Shown here piece after piece: positions 31,682 to 40,876 of a stretch of DNA of 64,000 nucleotides. The stretch lies in the NCBI GenBank assembly GCA_009746045.1, contig RPFO01000041.1, forward strand, positions 6,837,302 to 6,901,301. The letters are read 5' to 3'. The position numbers were made by a program, and so were the translations under genes. Each line of letters starts with the position of its first letter. Positions within the stretch are counted from its first letter, which is position 1. Below the pieces are notes generated by a model that saw only the letters and a list, made by a program, of their open reading frames with translations, did not search any database and was not told the DNA's origin. The stretch is from Mesostigma viride (Eukaryota > Streptophyta > Mesostigmatophyceae > Mesostigmatales > Mesostigmataceae).

Positions 31682-32810
31682 TGTGGCCATGGGTTGCATC
31701 AAGGGTGCTTTCAAGCTTATGCGGGTGAGTGAAAAGTCTTGGTGATAAACCACTGCCATCAGGTGCCAGCAACTATGTTGGCCACACCATGGCAATGCAA
31801 AACAGTTTTAGCCATATCTATTCTTGTTAGAAACACATGAAATATGCTTAATCTACCCATTATATTGGTGGTTGACACTTATAATATAACCCTTTGTTGG
31901 TAGGTATCCAAACCCATTCCCTACGTGCAGGCATAGGCTCTCACACATGATAAGGTATAGTATAACTGCAATATGATGATGCAAGTGTGTTGTCCTGTTA
32001 TGCTTGAAGGGAAATGAGTTGATTGGGATGGTTGGTGGCCACGGTGGTGTGTAGTATGACCGCACTTACATGCTAGCATTTTGCTAGCAAAGGCTCAGTC
32101 CTCTCCAGAGGACTGGCAGTTTTTGGCGTGTTTCAGGCAGTGGCAGTGGCCAAATTGAGCCCAGTTTTTTGCCACGTTTCAAGAACTTTATTTTGCACAT
32201 GTTTAAGATTTTTGTGCATGCATACGGAATTGATTAATTTTTTTAATACACACCTATACATCAAAAAGTGCCAAATCGCGAGTAAGGGTCAACACCCGAG
32301 TAAAATTCTACATGATCCGGTCCATGTATGATTTTTTACACATATTCCAGACACAGAGCAAGATATTAAGGGGAGGGGACATGCCTAAAGTGCACTTTTC
32401 TGGAAAACATACCTATGCATGTGCTAAAAATCCACTTATGATTGGGAACCATAAATATGATAAAAAAAAATTTTTCCAACCACTTGGGGGGGGTACTAGC
32501 CCCCACCAGATGCCGGTTACGCGCTAAAAATAGAAAAAGACGCTACTTTTGGCATATTTTCCCTAGGACAATGGGCAAACATATTTGGACCAAATCATAT
32601 ATTTCCATATAGTTCCCCCACTTTTGAGAAAGTCTGCCTAATTTTGAGCACAAAATAATGATGTTTAGACACATTGATGGATTTTCCCGCAAAAAGGGTA
32701 CTTTTTTTCACCAAAAAAAATAAAACAAATCATAAACACATGGAATCATGCCATATCTTATATTTTCAAATACTAGAGAGGGGGGGACATGCAGCCCCAA
32801 ATTTTCAGGT
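31682..32810. other. No recognisable gene
   Basis: AT-rich with several homopolymer runs. Contains one CTCAGTCCTCT/AGAGGACTG palindrome copy at 32096-32116. Confidence 0.45.
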
Positions 32811-33380
32811 CATTCTGACAAGCGCAGCCCTATTTGATGGATATTCCTAGATTGCCACCTGTGATGACGCTGACGGAGGTTTTAGCTAGTATTTAACCAC
32901 ACTAACACCCCTTGACACATCTAAGCCACGTGAAAACTGGCCAAACCACACACTACCATCCTCTGCACATATGGTACCTCCTGTGTTCCAGGTTTGACGA
33001 CGTTCTGACAAGAACTGCCCAAGTTACAACCATTCCAAGACGGCCACCCATGTAGACACTACAAGGAAATTATAGTAACCATTCAGCCACACTAGCACCT
33101 CCTTCTTCATCAAAGACATCTGCAAACTGACCAAAGCACACATAATTAACTCTTGCACGCTGACGGCAACGCATGCTCAACGTGGGGGTCATTGTGACAA
33201 GAACTACTCAAGTTGATGGGTTTCCTATATGACCACCTGACAAGGCGCTAAGGACCACTCAGTAAGTTAGTAACCCCACAGTGCCACTTCTTATGCCATC
33301 CAACATGCACCAAAACCATGCTGAGTATGTTTACAATGTACAAAGGGGTGGCCACGCACCTCATATGTCTTCATCATCCC
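32811..33380. repeat. Three diverged ~189-bp tandem units
   Basis: CATTCTGACAAG (32811), CGTTCTGACAAG (33001) and CATTGTGACAAG (33190) start aligned units. These share GGATATTCC/GGGTTTCC, a GCCACC block, ACCACACTAACACC-like and ACTGACCAAA-like segments. Units are considerably diverged, so the array is old. Confidence 0.65.
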
Positions 33381-34499
33381 TTCAGCATGGCCAGCCTTGT
33401 AAATATGTTCATAGCCTTGACGATGGTAGCCCTAATAAGCCTAAGCAGCATTTCCTATGTTTCTCCCAGGTTAGAGTGTAAGGTTGATGCCAACCAAGCT
33501 AATCAACTCAACAACACCTCCTAAACTGTCCTCCCCGGCATGGATGACAAACTGGGACTATGGAGGGCAAGGAACCAAGCAGGAACATGGTATATATAGC
33601 TTGCATGCAGTCATGCATGTCAACCATGGTTGGCTCAGCACATTGTAGTCTTGTCACATCATCATAACAAAGGAAAGCTCAAACAACCATTGGTGCCAGC
33701 TATCTACATGCAGTCACACAAATGCAATATCTCCAACATCATCATCACTAAAACACTTCCATCCCTGCACGATAAAATGGAAAGAAACCATTGGCGGCCC
33801 TTCAGCGCATGAGCGCTGTGATGCCGCTGTGGCCTGCGAAGAGAGGGTGCGTCACTCTCAAACAACAAGAAGCGTCCATACACACAACATCCTTGCCGGA
33901 ACATGTTTTATGAAATGCCTTATACCTTCCCGAAGAGCTATAGGCTGCGACTGAAGCGGCCCTGATCACGGCATCAACGAAAACAATCTAAAGCTGCCAG
34001 GTATTCGACAACACAACGGCAAGCGACGGCGAGCTAGCTGGCGGAAACTGCCCCAAAAGAACGCAAAAAACCTCGAACGATGAGCTCATAGAAGAAAGCA
34101 CTGATAGCAGATAACATTCGCGACAAATCTGTACCTCGCCCTCGTAAATCCCTCACCCAGGCGCGCAACAACAGCCGTTCTTCCATGGACAGGTCAGACA
34201 CGCACTGCGCAGGTCTGAACAATTACTTACCGATAATGGCCGAAAATCTGGCAAAAAGCACCAGCTCGGTTTAGAATTCGATGCAACCGATATTAATGCC
34301 TGCTTCACGGTCAGAACAACCCCCAAAACCGCGATTTTACAGCCGCTATCATGAATTCTATTTCATTCCGCGCGACCAAAAAATTCAGATTACCCCCCAT
34401 GCCGATGGCATAAAAAAACAACAGCGATATTGTAAACCAGCTGATTTCCGCCACAAACTAACATCATAAACTCATCGTCTTTTAGATTCGAGTAAAAAT
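33381..34499. other. No recognisable gene
   Basis: Short open frames only, no domain or clear repeat. Confidence 0.45.
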
Positions 34500-34905
34500 T
34501 TTGCATTTCGCCTGCCCTAGTGTGGTAGTTTCGCCTGAACGCAGTCGCCATGGCCACTTCCGCAAGGGTGCGCGCACCGTGCACGTGAAATTTATGACCT
34601 TCGGTTCCGGCGCGAATTTTTTGGCGCCAAAAAATTCGGGCATGTCCCGTCCGGGATTTCTTATTCCGGGGCCCAATGGCCGGCGCCGCGCCAGACTCGC
34701 CCGCCTTTGGGCTTTGGGCGTCTTGGAATTTGGCTTTGGGCGTCTTCGAAGTTGGCTTTGGGCGTTTGCTCTTTTGGCAGATTTCTACACTGCACTGGTA
34801 CTACTGTACGTAAAAAAGCACAGACTGGTGCAGCGTAACATTTTTAAACTTGGTAAAATTACCGCCGCACAGCCAGCCAGAACTGGACAAGGTGATGGCC
34901 GCAAG
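34500..34905 (+). repeat. Dispersed repeat with CTTTGGGCGTCTT units (copy 1)
   Basis: Contains GGCTTTGGGCGTCTT(G/C) units at 34708-34760 and a GGCGCCAAAAAATTCG palindromic segment. It is homologous, in inverted orientation, to 47060-47265. No coding function recognised. Confidence 0.65.
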
Positions 34906-35390
34906 TAGTCGTTGCTGGGCTATCGTATTTGTAGCATGGGGCGTTTCACCGAGTCTACGGTTAGCATGATGGGGAGGATTCCTAACCTTCATTATGTGGG
35001 TTAAGTAGGGGTGCTCATAGTGGCCGGTTTCCCTCGCTTCCTTGTAAACCAGGCTCTGTGTCAAGATCACAGACGACCGGGTAAGTAGTTGTTCCAGTCT
35101 GTTCTAGTTTGTATGACGCCTGCTATTAGGCGTTCTTGTTATTGTCGTTCAGTTCATCATCGCCGTGACCGTCGTGGCCAGCAGCGTGCTTTTTTTACAT
35201 ACCCGGATGGTGTCGACTTGTTTATTGATAGCGCATTGGTGAATATCGCTGCATGGAGGAATATCGGCTACAACCCGCGGGAAAGTGCTGGCTCCAATGT
35301 GCTTTTTGTATGCAGGATGACGGCACTGCCAAGCCGGAGACGAATATGACGCTCGTTATAATGCCAGTCATTCAGACCGACAGCGCGACT
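34906..35390. other. No recognisable gene
   Basis: Nothing supported apart from short open frames. Confidence 0.4.
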
Positions 35391-35945
35391 GGTTGTGGGA
35401 TACACGTTCCTGGTTGTGGGATGTGTTCCTTGTTTTGGGATACTTGTTCCTGGTTGTGGGATGCACTTTCCTGGTTGTGGGATGCACGTTCCTGGTTGTG
35501 GGATGCACGTTCCTGGTTGTGGGAAACACGTTCCTGGTTGTGGGATATTTGTTCCTGGTGGTGGGATACTTGTTCCTGGTTGTGGGATACATGTTCCTGG
35601 TTGTGGGATAGTCGAGCGTGGTTGTGGGATACACGTTCCTGGTTGTGGGAAACACGTTCCTCGTTGTAAGATACTTGTTCCTGGTGGTGGGATACACGTT
35701 CCTAGTTGTGGGATACTCGTTCCTGGTTGTGGGATGTGTTCCTGGTTGTGGGATGTGTTCCTGGTTGTGGGATGCACGTTCCTGGTTGTAGGATACTTGT
35801 TCCTGGTTGTGGGATACACGTTCCTAGTTCAGTTGTGGGATACTCGTTCCTGGTTGTGGGATGTGTTCCTGGTTGTGGTATGGGTTCCTGGTTGTGGGAT
35901 GCACGTTCCTGGTTGTGGGATAGTCGAGCCTAGTTGTGGGATGTG
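35391..35945. repeat. 21-bp minisatellite GGTTGTGGGATACACGTTCCT
   Basis: About 26 copies with variants (ATGTG, ATACTT, AAACAC in the middle; some 19-bp units). Open frames such as FLVVGCT are a by-product of the 21-bp period. Confidence 0.95.
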
Positions 35946-36899
35946 TTCCTGGTCCAAATATAAAGGGGCACGGGCATTAGCGATAGCAGAGGGGGCTGGG
36001 GAATAACGTTAGCAGAGGGGGCTGGGCACTAACGTTAGTAAAGGGGCACGGGCACTAATGTTAGCAGAGGGGGGGGGCACTAACGTTAGTAAAGGAGCAC
36101 GGGCACTAACGTTAGCAGAGGGGGCTGGGCACTAACGTTAGTAAAAGGGGCACGGGCACTAACGATAACAGAGGGGGTGTGGGAATTAAAGTTAGCATAG
36201 GGGGGAAATAATTATAGCAGAGGGGGGGGGCACTAACGTTAGTAAAGGGGCACGGGCACTAACGTTAGCAGAGGGGGCTGGGCACTAACGTTAGTAAAGG
36301 GGCACGAGCACTAACGTTAGCAGAGGGGGCTGGGCACTAACGTTAGTAAAGGGGCACGGGCACTAACGATAGCAGAGGGGGTGTGGGAATTAAAGTTAGC
36401 ATAGGGGGGAAATAATTATAGCAGGGGGGGGGGCACTAACGTTAGTAAAGGGGCACGGGCACTAACGTTAGCAGAGGGGGTTGGGCACTAACGTTAGTAA
36501 AGGGGCACGAGCACTAACGTTAGCAGAGGGGGTTGGGCACTAACGTTAGTAAAGGGGCACGGGCACTAACGATAGCAGAGGGGGTGTGGGAATTAAAGTT
36601 AGCATAGGGGGGAAATAATTATAGCAGGGGGGGGGGGCACTAACGTTAGTAAAGGGGCACGGGCACTAACGTTAGCAGAGGGGGCTGGGCACTAACGTTA
36701 GTAAAGGGGCACGGGCACTAACGATAGCAGAGGGGGTGTGGGAATTAAAGTTAGCAGAGGGGGGAAATAATTATAGCAGAGGGGGGGGCGCTTACGTTAG
36801 CAGAGGGGCACGAGCACTAAGGTTTGTAAAGGGGCGCGGGCACTAACGTTAGCAGAGGGGGCACGAGCACTAACGTTAGTAAAGGGGCACGGGCACTAA

Positions 36900-37448
36900 T
36901 GCCTGAGCTTGAGCCTTTCCTCCGGGGTGTTTGCAACCGGATTCTACGAAGACGGGCCAACCAGGTAGACACCTCCTCCTATGGCAGGGTCCCCTTGTCC
37001 CATCGCAACCCACTGGCAAACTTGCGCGCGCCGGGCACCGGCGCGGCGCGACCCGGACCTATGTGACACAACTGCTTGAAGATGCAGGGCTTCTGGGACT
37101 ATCCGTACTCCGCGCCCGCATGATTGACAAGGAGAAATGGGCTGCCATCTGCGATAAGCACCTTCCCGAGGGGTATGCTCCTGTTTTCTCCCCACGGGCC
37201 CCGCGGCCCGTTGCTAGCCAGGGTAGAAGTCCGCAGGTGGAGGTTATTGGTCCTGAGGATAGCCGCTACACTACCGCCTCGTCTGCCATTACAGTAGAGG
37301 ACAGCTCGGATGAGGATTACATCCCCATCTAGAGTGCTTAACGGTTGGGGGATGATGCAAACGATATTTGTTTAAACTTTTGTGTAATTATTTTTCTAAT
37401 GAGATTAGCATAGTACTCCGTGGCATGCCTTTGCGCATGACACGCAAG

Positions 37449-37490
<42 letters not shown>
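36900..37490 (+). mobile_element. 5'-truncated LINE (family C) in the satellite
   Basis: Flanked by CGGGCACTAA (36890-36899 and 37491-37500), although the satellite context makes that duplication less decisive. Encodes a LINE C-terminus: GQPGRHLLLWQGP, TYVTQLLEDAGLLGLSVLRARMIDKEKWAAI, stop at 37330-37332. Ends in a (CTTA)n tail (37449-37490), unlike the (AATT)n of families A and B. Confidence 0.75.
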
Positions 37491-37491
<1 letters not shown>

Positions 37492-37824
37492 GGGCACTAA
37501 CATTGGCAGAGGGGGCTGGGCACTAACGTAGTAAAGGGGCACGGGCACTAACGATAGCAGAGGGGGTGTGGGAATTAAAGTTAGCATAGGGGGGAAATAA
37601 TTATAGCAGAGGGGGGGGGCGCTAACGTTAGCAGAGGGGCACGAGCACTAAAGTTTGTAAAGGGGCGCGGGCACTAACGTTAACAGAGGGGGCTGGGGAA
37701 TAACGTTAGTGAAGGGGGGTGGGCATTAACGATAGCAGGGGGGGAGGGCACTTACGTTAGCAGAGGGGTGTGGGAACTAATGTTAGCTAGGCCTCTCCGT
37801 GATTTGGAAGAAGATGATGGACAA

Positions 37825-39841
37825 TTTTTCGATTCGCCATAGCCACGAGCCACGAGGTAGCCATGGCTGACGGCGGCGCTCATAACTTTCACGTTTGAGC
37901 ACCGAATTTAGTCGTGAACATCACAATCGCTTCGTCTTTCTAAGACGCACATGCTGATATAATTTTCCGACGCTATTACGCAATATACGATGAGCAAACG
38001 CCCATCGACGCAACGCAGCCTGACGGCTGCGCTCGGCACTGAAAATACGTCTGCAGCTACGGCTGCAGCTTCGCCATCAGGGCCGGAAGGCGGTGGTGAC
38101 ACTAGTCGCGCACTGGTGGTCGCCCCGAACCCTCCCGGGCTCTCCTCGCCCTCTGCATCGCCTGACCCAAAGCGCAGCCGCCCAGGCGAACCTGGCTGGT
38201 CTGAGCGTGATTTTGACGTTGATCAGCTCTTTGCCGAATTCGACATCAACAGGCCTGCCTTTTTCGCATTGCCATCCATCAAAATACTGGAGCTCGTGTT
38301 TTACGGGTCACACGCCTCACTGCTGGCCCTGTGCCAGCAATTCCTTTCCAGAACCTACCTTTTCCGCAATGGAGCTGACGGCAAGTTTTCCGACCGCGTA
38401 TCTGACGCCCCTTCTTCGGCCAACATGGCCGGCTGGCCTCGCCCCCGCCTTCAGCTCGCAGTTCTCTTTACCCTTACTAAGCGCTCTGCCGCGGACCTCC
38501 TGCAACCCGCCCCCATTACCGAATCCACCTTCCTCCGCCACCTCCACGACGCCCTCTCACAGCACGTGGCGCCCATTGCTGCAGATGTGGCGGCAATTGG
38601 CGGCACGCTGGCTGCTGAGCTCCCCACCATCCCCACCGCCACCGCCGCCCTCCTCGCCTCCACCCCCCCCCCCCTCCGCCTCCACCGACTCCATCACCGC
38701 CCAGCTCCGCGACATCGACCAGCGTCTTAAGGACAACGCCATTGCTATCGAGGTTCTGCAGAACACCGCAGGCCTCACCGCCCAGGCGGTGAAGGACATT
38801 GCCGCCAAGCCAGCCCCGGCTGGCCTGGCCGGCGATGCTCCTCCCATCACCACCTGGGCGGACATGCTTAAGCAACACACCACCTCCACCACCTCCGCCG
38901 TCGCAGCCCAGCTTCAACGGCAGACGCTTGACCTCCGCGAGGAGGCCGAGCTCGCCAAGCGCAGCCTCAACGTCATTGTCAAGAATCTCAAGATGGAGGA
39001 AGGTGAGAATTCCGAGAAGCTTGCGCGTGCTTTTGAGAGAGAAATCCTTGATCGCATGGGCCTTACTGGTGAGATCGAGCTGGCCGCCCACCGCCTTCCC
39101 CGCGCGCGGGGTAAGGCAGGGCCGCCCCCGCTCCTTCTCACCTTTAAGACCCCGGCGGACAAGATTTATTTTCTCAGACGCCGCAAGCGGCTCGAGAAGA
39201 CTCTCTTCACCCTTGATGACGACTTGACCCTGGCGCAGCAACAACGGAGACGGGAGCTATGGCCGACCTACCTCCAGCTCCGGCAGACCAAGGCGGGGCA
39301 GCCGGTGTACTGGAAGGGGGCGGCCATCCGTACGTCGGCCACAAGCCCTGGCAGGCGACCCCCGCGGCCCCAGCGACTCCAGACGCCCAAGCTTAGGGGA
39401 ATACAGCAGTAGTAGTGTAGAATAGATAGACCGTGGCCATGTGCATGTACGCCTCCTAGTAGAGGCCCTATCCTAGCTAAGCCACGCGCTTTATTTAATC
39501 ATGTACATGTGTGCCTATGATGAGCCACACTCCAGATGATGCCTAGCTTTATTTAGTTATTTGTGCCCATGCAGGGAGTACCTCTCTGCTGAGACGCCAT
39601 GCCCTAGCTTCTTTGTATAGCTATGCTGATCTTCCCCCCCCATGACAGGCTCCCCCTTCGCTGGGCATAGCTTGAAGATCATGGGGATGCACGCGCCCTG
39701 GTGCACCTAGAGCAAGGGTCCTTTACATCCCCACCCTTGCAGGAAGTAGCTTAGGATGTATGATAGGCCATATGCCCTCTCTCAAGGGCTATGTGCTACA
39801 TATACTCCCAACGGAGTTATGTTACAATTCAATTCAATTCA
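37825..39841 (+). mobile_element. ORF1-only non-LTR retroposon, copy 1 (2,017 bp)
   Basis: Flanked by the exact 11-bp duplication ATGATGGACAA (37814-37824 and 39842-39852) inside a LINE A fragment. That defines a complete insertion. It has a 165-bp 5' UTR containing ATGGCTGACGGCGG (shared with copy 2), one ORF (37990-39412), and a ~430-bp 3' UTR ending CTCCCAACGGAGTTATG then (ATTCA)-like repeats. No RT or endonuclease, so it must be mobilised in trans. Confidence 0.88.
37990..39412 (+). CDS. L1-ORF1p-like RNA-binding protein (copy 1, one frame break)
   Basis: ATG at 37990; the frame changes in a long C-run at about 38664-38680 and continues to TAG 39410-39412, about 470 residues in total. 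N-terminus: basic/Pro-rich, then a helical segment. Middle: long helix with heptad-like spacing (ITAQLRDIDQRLKDNAIAIE), a probable trimerising coiled coil. C-terminal third resembles the RRM plus CTD of L1 ORF1p (Transposase_22): LNVIVKNLKMEEGENSEKL, IELAAHRLPRARGK, PPLLLTFKTPADKIYFLRRR, TLDDDLTLAQQQRRRELWP. Such proteins coat retroelement RNA and act as nucleic-acid chaperones. The homopolymer break could be an assembly error. Confidence 0.75.
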
Positions 39842-40189
39842 ATGATGGACAAGGCCAAGTGGGCCCAGGTCATAGAGGACAACGAGCCCCCCCCAGTGGG
39901 GAAGCGCCCGCGTGTGCAATCCCGTGGGAGGCACGCCAGACAGCTCCCCTAGGGCAGCGTGCGGCTAGCTGTCTAGATAGATGTTGTAGTTAGAATGCTG
40001 TTAGATAGATGTAGTATGTAGCTGATCAATGTCGATAGATTAGACCGGTAGGACTGTTTGCACCCATCCATCCATCGGGGTTAATGCTCCGTGACTCCCC
40101 AACGGGAGCACGAGTCTAATTATTTAATTAATTAATGTTAGCAAAGGAGGGGGGGGCACTAACGTTAGCAGAGGGGGCTGTGGACTAAC

Positions 40190-40606
40190 TTTAGTTAATT
40201 AATTAATTAATTAATTAATAGACACGTGACTGCGTCACGTGAGCATAAGTCCTCAGTGGGAGGGGAACATGGGATGGAATGGATTAATTAATTAATTAAT
40301 TAAAATCATAGCTCCGTTGGGAGCATATGTAACACATAGCCCTGAGAAAGGGGCATCTATGGGTTTGTAATACCATCAGGGCTACAACCTGCAGGTGGAG
40401 GATGTACAACTATGGAATGGATGGTGTAAGCTATCTAGGTCGTAGTTACAGGGGTGTGGGCACCGCGGCCCGAATCGCTATGAATGCCATACTTGGTCAC
40501 ACGCGGAGCCCCCACAGGCTTGGGGGTGGTCTCCTTCATCACTACTTGCCATCTATCCTTGCGTACCATCTGCCTCCATATTACAGACAAACCAAGAGGC
40601 TGCCCG
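40190..40606 (-). mobile_element. LINE B 3' fragment (minus) with a nested 128-bp retroposon piece
   Basis: Tail (TTAATT)n at 40190-40218, then CACGTGACTGCGTCACGTGA hairpin sequence. It matches the LINE B 3' end at 47667-47940 (minus) through GCTGCCCGGGG. Truncated at 40606, where satellite resumes. Confidence 0.8.
40284..40411 (-). mobile_element. 128-bp truncated retroposon nested in the LINE B fragment
   Basis: Flanked by ATGGAATGGA (40274-40283 and 40412-40421). Reads on the minus strand as AGGGCTATGTGTTACATATG, CTCCCAACGGAGCTATGATT and then (AATT)n. This is the 3' end also found, with a different tail, at the end of ORF1-only copy 1 (about 39786-39841). Confidence 0.75.
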
Positions 40607-40804
40607 GGGCCGTTAGTAAAGGGGGCAGGGAATTAACGATAGTAGAGAGGGGAGGGGCACTTACGTTAGCAGACGGGTGTGGGACCTTACGTTAGCAGAG
40701 GGGGTGTGGGAATTAACGTTAGCCGAGGGGGTGGGCACTAACGTTAGCAGAGGGGTGTGGAAACTAACGTTAGCAGAGGGGATGTGGGAATTAACGTTAG
40801 GGCC

Positions 40805-40876
40805 GCGCACTGCCGGCAGTTACCACTCCCTGTGATGATTGCATGAATGGCTTGTGGGTTCTTGCATGGGGTAGCA
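40805..40876 (+). repeat. 82-bp tandem repeat, left part
   Basis: One copy (CACTGCCGGCAGTTACCACT to TTGCATGGGGTAGCA) precedes the ORF1-only element; the array continues beyond it at 42857. Confidence 0.8.

Larger units (their letters stand above)
37787..40132 (+). mobile_element. 5'-truncated LINE A insertion, itself split by an ORF1-only element
   Basis: LINE A sequence runs 37787-37824 and 39853-40132, with the 2.0-kb insert between. The outer duplication is TAATGTTAG (37778-37786 and 40133-40141). Ends with the LINE A hairpin (about 40084-40112) and (AATT)n. The coding remnant (KAKWAQVIEDNEPPPVG) covers only the last ~40 codons. Confidence 0.85.
35958..40800. repeat. 26-bp satellite with ~204-bp higher-order repeats, invaded by retroelements
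   Basis: Monomers alternate GGCACTAACGTTAGTAAAGG+GGCACG and GGCACTAACGTTAGCAGAGG+GGGCTG. A diverged monomer pair (GGGAATTAAAGTTAGCATAG then AAATAATTATAGCAG) recurs at about 36206, 36409 and 36613, a period near 204 bp, and again at 36763 and 37593. The array is interrupted by inserts at 36900-37490, 37787-40132 and 40190-40606, and ends near 40800. Confidence 0.88.

Noticed and set aside
35268-36006. Plus- and minus-strand ORFs such as FLVVGCT or PTTRN repeats
   Set aside because: 21-bp minisatellite; the period is a multiple of three, so frames stay open without selection.
35958-36900. CRISPR-like array (regular short repeats)
   Set aside because: Repeats are contiguous 26-bp monomers without unique spacers, in a eukaryotic transposon-rich context.
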